Shown: positions 27,301 to 35,214 of the stretch, piece by piece
Layout: each line of letters starts with the position of its first letter
Numbering within the stretch: the stretch's first letter is position 1
NCBI RefSeq assembly: GCF_013294065.1
Contig: NZ_JABSNM010000027.1
Location: forward strand, 1-44,850
Length of the DNA stretch: 44,850 bases
DNA from: Sphaerotilus uruguayifluvii
GTDB taxonomy: Bacteria; Pseudomonadota; Gammaproteobacteria; Burkholderiales; Burkholderiaceae_C
Reading direction: 5' to 3'
Program-made: the position numbers and the translations under genes
Notes under the pieces: model-generated
Databases searched by the model: none
Told to the model about the DNA's origin: nothing
What the model saw: the letters and a program-made list of their open reading frames with translations, nothing else

Positions 27301-30300
27301 CGACCGCGCAGGTCGCCGCGCTGACCACCGAGCAGGCCGCGGCGCTGACGACCCGCCAGCTGGTGGCCTTCACCACCGCCGAGGTGGTCGCGCTGACCAG
27401 CCTGCAGGTGGCGGCGCTGAGCACCGCCCAGGTCGTCAGCCTGACGACCGAGCAGATCGCCGCGATGGAGACCCGCGATGTCGCGGCGCTGACGACCGCG
27501 CAGGTCGCGGCGCTGACGACCGGCCAGGTCATCGCGCTCAGCTCGGCCCAGGCCGCCGCGCTGACGACCGACCAGGTCGCGGCGCTGACGACGAAGCAGA
27601 TCGCCTCGATCGAGACGGCCGACCTGGTCGCGATGACGACGCGCCAGATCACCGCGATGGGCAGCGCCCAGCTCGGCGCGCTGACGACTGTGCAGGTGGC
27701 GGCGCTGGAGACCTCCGACATCGCCGCGCTGTCGGGTGACCAGATCGCCACGCTGCGCAGCTCGCAGATCGCCGCGCTGACGACCCGCCAGGTCGCCGCG
27801 CTGGAGACCCGCGACATCGGCTCGCTCAGCAGCACCCAGCTGCGCGCGCTCAACACCGAGCAGATCGTCGCGCTGAGCAGCGCGCAGGTTGCTGCGCTCG
27901 ACACCGCCCAGGTGGCGTCGCTGAGCACGGTGCAGCTGCGGGCGCTGGAGACGGCCGACATCGTCGGCATGAGCTCGGTGCAGATCTCGGCGATGAGCAC
28001 GTCGCAGATCAACGCGCTGACCACCGCGCAGGTCGCGGTGCTGCAGACGGTCGACCTGGTCGCGCTGAGCAGCGCGCAGCTGGGCGCCTTCAGCACCGTG
28101 CAGATCGGCGCGCTGGGCACCGCGCAGATCCAGGCGATCGAGCTGGCCGACGTGCCGGCGCTGAGCACCACCTTCCTGCGCTCGCTGAGCACCGCGCAGG
28201 TCGTCGCGCTGACCTCGAACCAGTTCGCCGCGCTGACGACCGGGCAGGTCGCCGCCTTCACCTCGACCCAGGTGGCGGCGATGGAGACCGGTGACCTGGT
28301 CGCGCTGAGCGCCGCCCAGACGGCCGCGTTCACCACCACGCAGGTGGCCGCGCTGACGACCCGCCAGGTCGCCGCGCTGCAGACCGACGACATCGCCGGC
28401 TTCAGTTCGGCGCAGATCGGCGCGCTGGGCAGCCACCAGGTGGCGGCGCTGACCACCACGCAGATCGCCTCGATCGAGAGCCGCGACATCGTCGCGCTGA
28501 CCACCCGCGTGCTCGGCGCGCTGTCGACCGCGCAGATCGTCGCGCTGACCACCGCCCAGGCGGCGGCGCTCAACAGCGTGCAGGTCGCCGGCCTGAGCAC
28601 CGCGCAGCTGGCGGCGATGGAGACGACCGACCTGGTCGCGCTGGGCACCACCCAGACCGCGGCGCTGACCACCACGCAGATGGCGGCGCTGACCACCCGC
28701 CAGATCGTCGCGCTGGAGACGGCCGACATCGTCGCGATGAGCAGCGTGCAGCTGTCGGCGCTGGGCACCCAGCAGATCGCCGCGCTGACGACGCTGCAGC
28801 TGCAGGCGATGGAGACCCGCGACCTGGCCGCGCTGGGCACGCAGTCGATCCACGCGCTGTCGACCGTGCAGGTCGCCGCGCTGACATCGCAGCAGGCCGC
28901 GGCGCTGACGACGAACCAGCTCGCCGCGCTGTCGACCACCCAGGTCGCCGCGCTGAACACCGCCGACGTCGTCGCGCTGTCGTCGAACCAGTTCGCCGCG
29001 CTGTCGACCGCGCAGATCGCCGCGCTGACCAGCCGCCAGGTCGCGGCGATGGAGACGCGCGACATCGCCGGCCTGACCAGCGAACAGATCGGCGTGCTGC
29101 GCTCGACCCAGATCGCCGCGCTGAACTCCGCGCAGATCGCCGCGATCGAGACCCGCGACATCGCCGCGCTGTCGACCGCCGCGGTGCGGGCGCTGGGCAC
29201 CGCGCAGATCATCGCGCTGACGACCTCGCAGATCGGCCAGCTCAGCAGCACCCAGGTCGGGGCGCTGACCACCACCCAGGTCCGCGCGCTGGAGACGGCC
29301 GACATCGTCGCTCTGGGCAATGCCGGCCTGCTGCCCTCGCTCAGCACGACGCAGGTCGCCGCGCTGGAAAGCCGTGACCTCGCCAGCGTGACCACGACCG
29401 CGCTGCGCACGCTGACGACCGCGCAGATCGTCGCGCTGAGCTCGGCGCACCTGTCCTCGCTGTCGAGCTCGCAGCTCGCCGCGCTGACCACCGAGCAGGT
29501 CGCCGCCTTCGAGACGGTCGATCTGGTGGCGCTCAACACGCTGCAGATCTCGGCGCTGACGACCGCGCAGGTGGGGGCGCTGAACACGCGCCAGGTCGCC
29601 TCGCTGCAGGCCGAGGACATCACCGCGCTGTCGAGCGGCCAGATCGCCGCGCTGGGCACGGCGCAGATCGCCGCGCTGTCGACCACGCAGGTCGCCGCGC
29701 TCGAGGCCCGCGACATGGCGGCGCTGGGCACCTCCGGCATCGCGGTGCTGGGCACCGCGCAGATCGTCGCGCTGTCGACCGCGCAGGTCGCCGCGCTCGG
29801 CAGCGCCCAGCTCGCCGCGCTGACCACCCGCCAGATCGGCGCGCTGGAGACGGCCGACATCGTCGCGCTCTCCAGCAGCCAGATCGCGGCGCTGGGCACC
29901 GAGCAGATCGCCGCGCTGAACAGCCGCCAGCTCGGCGCGCTGGAGACGACCGACATCGTCGCGCTCTCCAGCAGCCAGGTCGCCGCGCTGGGCAGCGTCC
30001 AGATCGCCGGCCTGAACACGGTGCAGATCGCCGCGTTCGAGACGCGTGACCTGGTGGCGCTGTCGACCGGCACGCTGCGGGCCTTCTCGTCGGTGCAGAT
30101 CGCCGCGCTGACCGCGGTGCAGCTGGCGGCGCTGGGCACCGACCAGGTCGCCGCGCTGTCGACCAGCCAGATCGCCGCGATCGAGACCCGGGACGTGGCC
30201 TCGCTGGCCTCGCACCAGATCGCTGCGCTGTCGGCCAGCCAGATCGCGGCCTTCACCACCGCCCAGATCGCCGCCTTCGAGACCCGCGACATCGCGGCCT

Positions 30301-31709
30301 TCGACAGCAGCCAGCTCGGCGCGCTGACGACCGCGCAGATCGGCGCGCTGACGGCGGCGCAGATCGGCGCGATCGAGACCGCCGACCTGGCCGGGCTGGG
30401 CGCGGCGGCGCTGCGGGCACTGAGCACCGCGCAGATCGTCGCGCTGGGCTCGGCCCAGGTGGCGGCGCTGACGACCGTGCAGCTCAACGCGCTGACGACC
30501 GCGCAGATCGCGGTGCTCGAGACCGGCGACATCCTGGCGCTGCACGCCGACCAGATCGCCTCGCTGGGCACGACGCAGATCGCCGCGCTGTCGACCCGCC
30601 AGATCGCCGCGTTCACCACCGATGACATCGCCGGCCTGACCGGCGCGCAGGCCGCGGCGCTGACGACGACGCAGCTGGGCGCGCTGGGCACGCACCAGAT
30701 CGCCGCCTTCGAGACCAGCGATCTGGTCGCGATGAGCAGCACGCAGATCAGCGCGCTGACGACCACGCAGTTCGCCGCGCTGACGACCGTGCAGATCGGT
30801 GCGCTCGAGACGGCCGACATCGTCGCGATGACCACCGCCCACGCCGCGGCGCTGACGACCGCGCAGATCGTCGCGCTGACGACCGAGCAGGTCCATGCGC
30901 TCGAGACGCGCGACATCGCCGCGATGTCGATGACCCAGGCGGCCGCCTTCGAGCAGACCGACATCGACGCGATGACCGACGCGCAGCGCGCCGCGCTGAC
31001 GGCGCTGTCGCCGGTGGTGCTGGACCTGAACGGCGACGGCGTGCACACGGTGTCGGTCTCGGCCGGCGTGCGCTTCGACCTGCTGGCCAGCGGTCATGCG
31101 GCGCAGACCGGCTGGGTCTCGGCCCATGACGGCCTGCTGGTGCGCGACGTCAACGGCAACGGCCGCATCGACGACGGCCGCGAGCTGTTCGGCACCGCGA
31201 CCCAGGTCGACGGCCACCACGCCGGCAACGGCTACCTGGCGATGAAGGCGCTCGACACCAACGGGGATGGGCATCTCGACGCGCGGGACGCGGCCTTCGG
31301 CGAGCTGAAGGTCTGGGTCGATGCCAATGGCGACGGCATCTCGAGCGCCGCCGAACTGCACGGCCTGGCCGAGCTGGGCATCGTCTCGCTCGACCTGAAC
31401 GCGCAGGCCGGCACCGCGACCGATGCGGGCAACCTGATCGGGCTGAGCTCGAGCTACACCCGCAGCGACGGCAGCGTGCACCAGATGGCCGACGTCTGGT
31501 TCGCGCAGGGCGGGGCGGCGCCGGCCGCCGCGGCGGGCTCCGCACCGACCCTGGGCGAGCTGCTGGCCGAGGCGCCCCAGGCCCCGGCCGGCACCGAGAC
31601 GGCGGCGTCGGCGACGCCGGTGGCGGCACCGACGGCCTCCGCGGCGGTCATCGTGGCCTCCTCCGGCACGGAGCTTGACGAGCTGCTGCGCCAGCAGCCG
31701 CTGATCTGA
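24348..31709 (+). CDS. Giant octapeptide-repeat protein, predicted type I secretion substrate
   Basis: 2453 residues with no N-terminal signal peptide. From residue 8 to 2216 the protein is 276 consecutive 8-residue units, consensus L-[ST]-[ST]-x-Q-[IV]-x-A, with one 9-residue unit (1656-1664). Every fourth to sixth unit the Gln becomes Asp in an L-E-[TS]-x-D-[IVL] variant. The Thr/Ser-x-x-Gln/Asp/Glu pattern looks like a helix-capping box (first units read LTPAEVAN, MSPSDLAA), so short alpha-helices are as likely as a beta-solenoid. Residues ~2223-2385 hold four EF-hand-like loops (DLNGDG, DVNGNG, DTNGDG, DANGDG), common at the end of secreted giant proteins. The last ~65 residues are Ala/Pro-rich and end DELLRQQPLI, a possible uncleaved secretion signal. 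I see no cysteine and very few lysines in the repeats. Function unknown; a surface layer, sheath or adhesin is inferred from its secretion and GT41 neighbours. Confidence 0.9.
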   Translation: MASIFTTLTPAEVANMSPSDLAALTTEDWAGVSSAQLAVLSTSQVEALETADLAVISPDVIRGFGTASIGVLASAQVAALSSTQLAMLATGQVAALSTAALAGLEAADIAAFSSAQIAAFTTSQLPQLSTAQVAAIETADLVALGTNALRSLTVEQIAGLGTSQVVALSSVQVGALTTVQIGALTTRQIGVLETGDIVALSSAQVGALSTAQLVALTTVQIGALESRDLAGLGVENLTALTTAQIVAMNTAQIAGLSSAQVAALTTSQVIALESGDFGAMSTVQLTALTTAQLGVMAVSDINALSTAQVASLRSWQVAALSTAQIAILGTNDLVVMGTAQIGALTTVQLQALGTTGISVLSSAQLQALGTENITALTTAQVQALTSLQMPGLATGQVAALTTTQVAALQTTDLIAMSSTQIASMGTQQIAALRTTQIVALESADIAALSSTQIGTLSSVQAAALTSVQVAAIESRDIGALTTAALRALGTQQVVALGSAQVAALTTEQVAALTTAQVAALETQDLRALTTVQVDALSSVQVAALKTVQVAALTTRQLGALDTGDIAGLSSSQIAALSTSQVAALSAGQIAAIETRDLAALGSAGLRALSSTQIAALTTAQAAALGTALIGALSTAQIAALESTDLVAMSSAQIAALSTSQVLALGTRLVSVLETADIVAMSSAQLAALTTAQVAALTTAQVAAIESRDIAGLSTAEVRALTTAQIVAMSSAQIGAMSTAQVAALTTVQVQALESTDIVGLSSVQIAAMTSQQVAALTTAQIRALETRDIVALSSAQINAMNTAQIEALSTAQVLAIESHDLAVLGTTALRSLGTAQIVALSTFQTSALSTAQVAALTSTQVAALESTDLKAFSSSQIAALTSTQMAALSSRQVAAIDAADIPALSSTQLNALSTAALAAMTTLQVAALETRDLAALATGSLQALTTAQILALAPEQVAALTTRQMAALTSSQLRTLETTDIQALSTAQVAALTTEQAAALTTRQLVAFTTAEVVALTSLQVAALSTAQVVSLTTEQIAAMETRDVAALTTAQVAALTTGQVIALSSAQAAALTTDQVAALTTKQIASIETADLVAMTTRQITAMGSAQLGALTTVQVAALETSDIAALSGDQIATLRSSQIAALTTRQVAALETRDIGSLSSTQLRALNTEQIVALSSAQVAALDTAQVASLSTVQLRALETADIVGMSSVQISAMSTSQINALTTAQVAVLQTVDLVALSSAQLGAFSTVQIGALGTAQIQAIELADVPALSTTFLRSLSTAQVVALTSNQFAALTTGQVAAFTSTQVAAMETGDLVALSAAQTAAFTTTQVAALTTRQVAALQTDDIAGFSSAQIGALGSHQVAALTTTQIASIESRDIVALTTRVLGALSTAQIVALTTAQAAALNSVQVAGLSTAQLAAMETTDLVALGTTQTAALTTTQMAALTTRQIVALETADIVAMSSVQLSALGTQQIAALTTLQLQAMETRDLAALGTQSIHALSTVQVAALTSQQAAALTTNQLAALSTTQVAALNTADVVALSSNQFAALSTAQIAALTSRQVAAMETRDIAGLTSEQIGVLRSTQIAALNSAQIAAIETRDIAALSTAAVRALGTAQIIALTTSQIGQLSSTQVGALTTTQVRALETADIVALGNAGLLPSLSTTQVAALESRDLASVTTTALRTLTTAQIVALSSAHLSSLSSSQLAALTTEQVAAFETVDLVALNTLQISALTTAQVGALNTRQVASLQAEDITALSSGQIAALGTAQIAALSTTQVAALEARDMAALGTSGIAVLGTAQIVALSTAQVAALGSAQLAALTTRQIGALETADIVALSSSQIAALGTEQIAALNSRQLGALETTDIVALSSSQVAALGSVQIAGLNTVQIAAFETRDLVALSTGTLRAFSSVQIAALTAVQLAALGTDQVAALSTSQIAAIETRDVASLASHQIAALSASQIAAFTTAQIAAFETRDIAAFDSSQLGALTTAQIGALTAAQIGAIETADLAGLGAAALRALSTAQIVALGSAQVAALTTVQLNALTTAQIAVLETGDILALHADQIASLGTTQIAALSTRQIAAFTTDDIAGLTGAQAAALTTTQLGALGTHQIAAFETSDLVAMSSTQISALTTTQFAALTTVQIGALETADIVAMTTAHAAALTTAQIVALTTEQVHALETRDIAAMSMTQAAAFEQTDIDAMTDAQRAALTALSPVVLDLNGDGVHTVSVSAGVRFDLLASGHAAQTGWVSAHDGLLVRDVNGNGRIDDGRELFGTATQVDGHHAGNGYLAMKALDTNGDGHLDARDAAFGELKVWVDANGDGISSAAELHGLAELGIVSLDLNAQAGTATDAGNLIGLSSSYTRSDGSVHQMADVWFAQGGAAPAAAAGSAPTLGELLAEAPQAPAGTETAASATPVAAPTASAAVIVASSGTELDELLRQQPLI
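24369..30995 (+). repeat. 276 tandem 24-bp units encoding the octapeptide array
   Basis: Tandem repeat of 24-bp period spanning 6627 bp (276 x 24 plus one inserted codon). I parsed the translation unit by unit: the register never slips except for the extra codon at about 29334-29339. Units are heavily diverged in DNA but tightly conserved in protein (hydrophobic position 1, Ser/Thr at 2-3, Gln/Asp at 5, Ile/Val/Leu at 6), which points to selection on the protein. A higher-order period of 14 units (112 residues, 336 bp; 6+4+4) is clear over units 60-116. Confidence 0.95.
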
Positions 31710-31721
31710 GCCTGCCCCGAG

Positions 31722-31769
31722 CGGTCATCGACCGGAGGGCGAGGGCGGGGCGCGGGGCGCTCCGCCCCG
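31722..31769 (+). terminator. Two hairpins between the giant gene and the GT41 gene
   Basis: CGGTC-ATC-GACCG (31722-31734) and CGGGGCG-CTC-CGCCCCG (31753-31769) follow 13 and 44 bp after the giant gene's stop. Neither has a T-run, so partial termination or 3'-end protection of the giant mRNA is more likely than full termination. This would give much protein but less of the downstream enzymes. Confidence 0.45.
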
Positions 31770-31845
31770 AACTGCCGAAATGCGCCGGGCTTGCCTTGCG
31801 CTTTCTGCGAGTTCGCGCGGGGCATCGCTGCAACCATGGCACACC

Positions 31846-33792
31846 ATGGTCCTCACCGCCACGCCCGCCCCGACCCCGGCCGCCGCCACGCCCGCGACGG
31901 CCGTTCCGCCGGTCCCCGACCGCGCGCTGCTGATCCAGGCCCTCGACCACCAGAACCAGGGTCGCGTCGAGCTGGCCGAGCAGCTCTTCCGCTTCTATCT
32001 CGGCCACTGGCCGGCCGATCCGGTCGCGCTGTACTCGCTGGCGGTCATCCTGCTGCGGCGTGCCGACGCGACCGAGGCGCTGGCGCTGCTCGAGCGCGGC
32101 GTGCGCGACGTGCCGGGCTTCGCACCGCTGTGGTTCGCGCATGCGACCGCGCTGCAGGGCACGGGCCGGCGCGACGAGGCGCTGGCGAGCTACCAGCGCG
32201 CGATCGACCTCAAGCCCGACTACACCGAGGCGCTGATCAACAGCGGCGTGCTGCTGCGCGAGCTGCTGCAGCATGCGGCCGCGCTCGAGCGCTTCCAGCG
32301 CGTGCTGGCGCTGCAGCCGGGCAACGAGACCGCGCTGGCCAACTGCGCCACGCTGCTGACCGAGTTCCGCCGCACCGAGGAGGCGGTGGCGATGCTGCGT
32401 CAGCTGCAGGCGATCAATCCGTCCTACGACTACGGCGCCGGCATGCTGGTCTACGAACAGCTCCATGCCTGCGACTGGAGCGGCTTCGAGGCGCTGTCGC
32501 GGCAGGTCATCGAGGGCGTGCGCGCCGGCCGGCGCGCGTGCAAGTCGCTGGCCTTCATGGCGCTGTCGGACTCGGCCGAGGAGCACCAGCGCTGCGCGCG
32601 CACCTTCTCGGCGCACCGCTATCCGCCGGCGGCCACCCGGCTGTGGAACGGCGAGCGCTACCGCCACGACCGCATCCGCCTGGCCTATGTGTCGCCCGAC
32701 CTGCGCGAGCATCCGGTCGGCCACCTGATGGCGGGCATCTTCGAGCACCACGACCGCCGCTGCTTCGAGACCATCGCGGTCTCGCTCGGCCCGGACGACG
32801 GCAGCCGGCTGCGCGCGCGCATGGTCGCCGCCTTCGACCACTTCATCGACGCGCGCCGCATGAGCTCGATCGACATCGCCCGCCAGCTGCGTGCGATGGA
32901 GGTCGACATCGCCATCGACCTGGCCGGCTACACCGCCGACTCGCGCAGCGAGATCTTCAGCCACCGGCCCGCGCCGGTGCAGGTCAACTACCTGGGCTAT
33001 CCCGGCACGCTGGGCAACGGCTACATGGACTACATCCTGGCCGACCGCCATGTGATCCCGCCGGAGCAGCAGCGCTTCTACGACGAGCGCGTGGTCTACC
33101 TGCCCGACGCCTACCTGCCGCCGGCCGCCGGCCTGCAGATCGCCGAGCGCACGCCCACGCGCACCGAATGCGGCCTGCCCGAGCACGGCGTGGTGTTCTG
33201 CTCCTTCAACCACGACTACAAGATCCTGCCCGGCGTCTTCGCGATCTGGATGCGGCTGCTGGCGGCGGTGCCCGGCAGCGTGCTGTGGCTGATGTCGCGC
33301 AGCGAGCTGTCGCAAGCCAACCTGCGCGCCACCGCGCAGGCCGCCGGCGTCGATCCGGCGCGGCTGGTGTTCGCGCAGCGCGTGCCGCGGGTCGAGGACC
33401 ACCTGGCACGCTACCGCGTCGCCGATCTCTTTCTCGACACCCATCCCTACAACGCCCACACCACCGCGGCGGACGCGCTGCTGGCGGGCCTGCCGGTGCT
33501 GACCTGCTCCGGCCAGGCCTTCCCGTCGCGGGTGGCCGGCAGCCTGCTGCAGGCCGCCGGCCTGCCGGAGCTGGTCACCACCAGCCATGCCGACTACGAG
33601 GCGCTGGCGCTGGCGCTGGCGCGCGATCCGGCGCGGCGCGCGGCGCTGCGGGCGAAGCTGCAGGCGCAGCGCGTGCATTCGGCCCTGTTCGACACGGCGG
33701 GCTTCACCCGCGACGTCGAGGCGGCCTGCATCGCGATGTGGCGCCGCTCCCGGCTCGGCAGCGCGGTCGACGCGCTGTCCGGGCCGGCCTGA
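31846..33792 (+). CDS. TPR-GT41 glycosyltransferase (O-GlcNAc-transferase / SPINDLY-like)
   Basis: Cytoplasmic enzyme that by family moves a sugar from a nucleotide donor to Ser/Thr of proteins. About 648 residues: five or six TPR helices pairs (about 26-195), then a two-lobed GT41 domain. Family residues are visible: RLAYVSPDLREHPVGHLM with His289/His293 at the catalytic-histidine region, VQVNYLGYPGTLGNGYMDYI, FCSFNHDYKILPGVF with Lys459 at the place of the donor-binding lysine of human OGT, LDTHPYNAHTTAADALLAGL and FPSRVAGSLLQAAGL. Start uncertain: the ATG at 31780 would add 22 residues with no better ribosome site. It sits between a Thr/Ser-rich giant protein and a secretion system, so the giant protein is the obvious substrate, though this is inference. 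Confidence 0.9.
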   Translation: MVLTATPAPTPAAATPATAVPPVPDRALLIQALDHQNQGRVELAEQLFRFYLGHWPADPVALYSLAVILLRRADATEALALLERGVRDVPGFAPLWFAHATALQGTGRRDEALASYQRAIDLKPDYTEALINSGVLLRELLQHAAALERFQRVLALQPGNETALANCATLLTEFRRTEEAVAMLRQLQAINPSYDYGAGMLVYEQLHACDWSGFEALSRQVIEGVRAGRRACKSLAFMALSDSAEEHQRCARTFSAHRYPPAATRLWNGERYRHDRIRLAYVSPDLREHPVGHLMAGIFEHHDRRCFETIAVSLGPDDGSRLRARMVAAFDHFIDARRMSSIDIARQLRAMEVDIAIDLAGYTADSRSEIFSHRPAPVQVNYLGYPGTLGNGYMDYILADRHVIPPEQQRFYDERVVYLPDAYLPPAAGLQIAERTPTRTECGLPEHGVVFCSFNHDYKILPGVFAIWMRLLAAVPGSVLWLMSRSELSQANLRATAQAAGVDPARLVFAQRVPRVEDHLARYRVADLFLDTHPYNAHTTAADALLAGLPVLTCSGQAFPSRVAGSLLQAAGLPELVTTSHADYEALALALARDPARRAALRAKLQAQRVHSALFDTAGFTRDVEAACIAMWRRSRLGSAVDALSGPA

Positions 33793-33844
33793 ACCGGCCC
33801 GCCGATCCTCCGACGCTTCCGAACCGACCCTGCCGAGGTCCACC

Positions 33845-34657
33845 GTGACTCCCTCGACGATCGTCCTCATCCCGATCTACCAGCCATTGCTGTCGGTGCT
33901 GGAACAGTTCTCCCTCGACCATTCGCTGCCGCTGCTGGCCGGACGCGACGTGCGCTTCATCGGACCGCGCGGCCTGGACTACGGCTACTACCAGCTGCGC
34001 TATCCGGGCATCCCGTTCGAGGCCTTCGATCCGGCCTACTTCGCGTCGATCGCCGGCTACAACCAGCTGATGCTGTCGCCGGCCTTCTACGAGCGCTACG
34101 CGGCGCACGAGTTCATGCTGGTGCTGCAGACCGACGCGATCCTGCTGCGCGACGATCTCGACCACTGGATGGGCCGCCCCTACGACTACATCGGCGCGCC
34201 GTGGCCGCAGGGCGTGACGGTCAAGGTCGACCTCGATCCGTTCTGCGGGCCGCACGCCAAGACGGTGCGCGCGCTGGTGGGCAACGGCGGCCTGAGCCTG
34301 CGGCGCATCCGCAAGTGCCAGGCGCTGCTGCGCGAGTTCCCTCAGGCGCTGGACATGTTCCGCCGCACCGGCTCGAGCGAGGACCTGTACTTCGCGATCA
34401 TGGGCCTGCTGTCGGCCGACTTCGTGCTGCCCAACGAGCGCGAGGCCGCCCGCTTCTCGTGGGAGCTGCAGCCCGAGCACTACCACGCGATCGACTGCCG
34501 CCCGCCGATGGGCGGCCACGCCTGGTGGAAGTACAGCCCGAACTTCTGGGCGCGCTTCTTCCGCATGCCGCCGCCGCTGCCCGAGCCGGCCGCGCCGGTG
34601 CGGCTGACCGAACCCGGCCCGCTGGCCGAGCTGCCCCAGCCGGCGGCTTCTCCCTGA
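33845..34657 (+). CDS. DUF5672-family protein, probable glycosyltransferase
   Basis: 270 residues starting at a GTG with a GAGG ribosome site 6 bases upstream; no ATG serves this frame. Features of the DUF5672 family: IVLIPIYQPLLSVLEQFSLDH, LDYGYYQLRYPGIPFEAF, YNQLMLSPAFYERYAAHEFM, then LVLQTDAILLRDDLDHW and YDYIGAPW, with a GNGGLSLRR and SSEDLYFAIMG in the second half. The Q-x-D-A and E-D motifs recall GT-A metal and base positions. The C-terminal ~35 residues are Pro-rich and look like a linker. The family is often found in glycan loci and I infer a second sugar transferase extending the GT41 product. Exact activity unknown. Confidence 0.85.
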   Translation: MTPSTIVLIPIYQPLLSVLEQFSLDHSLPLLAGRDVRFIGPRGLDYGYYQLRYPGIPFEAFDPAYFASIAGYNQLMLSPAFYERYAAHEFMLVLQTDAILLRDDLDHWMGRPYDYIGAPWPQGVTVKVDLDPFCGPHAKTVRALVGNGGLSLRRIRKCQALLREFPQALDMFRRTGSSEDLYFAIMGLLSADFVLPNEREAARFSWELQPEHYHAIDCRPPMGGHAWWKYSPNFWARFFRMPPPLPEPAAPVRLTEPGPLAELPQPAASP

Positions 34658-34725
34658 CCCTCCCGAGCTTTCCTGCGCGGCCCGCCGCCGCGATGCCCAC
34701 CCTTTCCCGGAACAGGACGACCCAG

Positions 34726-35214
34726 ATGACGACCAAGTCCCTCGACCTCGGCTGCGGCCTGCAGCCCAAGAACCCGTTCAACGCCCAGGAGGTCTACGGC
34801 ATCGACGTGCGCGACGACGCCGAGGCGCACATCGTCAAGGCCGATCTGGTCATCGAGCCGATCCCGTTCCCGGACGACAGCTTCGACTACGTGACCGCGC
34901 ACGACTTCCTCGAGCATGTGCCGCGCCTGATCTACCTGCCGCAGCGCCGCAACGCCTTCGTCGAGGTGATGAACGAGATCCACCGCGTGCTCAAGCCCGG
35001 CGGCGTGTTCATGTCCTTCACGCCGGCCTTCCCGCACGGACCGGCCTTCCGGGATCCGACCCACGTCAACATCATCACCGAGGAGACCTTCCCGCTGTAC
35101 TTCGACGACAAGGTGCGGTGGGCCTCGATGTACGGCTTCCGCGGCAGCTTCCAGATCCTCAGCCAGGAATGGCGCGGCGTTCACCTGATGAGCCTGCTGC
35201 GCAAGACCGCATGA
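34726..35214 (+). CDS. Small class I SAM-dependent methyltransferase
   Basis: 162 residues from the ATG at 34726, which has AGGA nine bases upstream; an ATG at 34693 would add 11. It has the SAM-binding motif LDLGCGLQPKNPF (G-x-G-x at residues 8-10), the acidic GIDVRDD, DSFDYVTAHDFLEHV (motif IV region) and VLKPGGVFMSF. It is a compact member of the Methyltransf_11 type. Its stop overlaps the transporter start (ATGA at 35211), so the genes are coupled. By context it may methylate the glycan on the giant protein or the protein itself. Confidence 0.85.
   Translation: MTTKSLDLGCGLQPKNPFNAQEVYGIDVRDDAEAHIVKADLVIEPIPFPDDSFDYVTAHDFLEHVPRLIYLPQRRNAFVEVMNEIHRVLKPGGVFMSFTPAFPHGPAFRDPTHVNIITEETFPLYFDDKVRWASMYGFRGSFQILSQEWRGVHLMSLLRKTA

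Noticed and set aside
24369-30995. Tandem repeat as a CRISPR array
   Set aside because: Period is a constant 24 bp with no alternating repeat-spacer structure, and all units code in one frame.
24369-30995. Ice-nucleation or TAL-effector type repeats
   Set aside because: Ice-nucleation octads read A-G-Y-G-S-T-x-T and TAL repeats are about 34 residues. The L-T-x-x-Q-[IV] similarity to TAL helices is local only.
24258-31481. Antisense open frames of 2407 and 1884 residues across the octad region
   Set aside because: A 24-bp repeat without stops in one frame keeps other frames open too. Only the plus frame has the terminal EF-hand-like domain, a ribosome site and a meaningful repeat; the minus frames read Arg/Gln/Gly-rich low-complexity sequence.
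31774-33848. Second plus frame over the GT41 gene (685 residues)
   Set aside because: It is Arg/Ala/Gly-rich shadow sequence; the GT41 frame carries all the family motifs.
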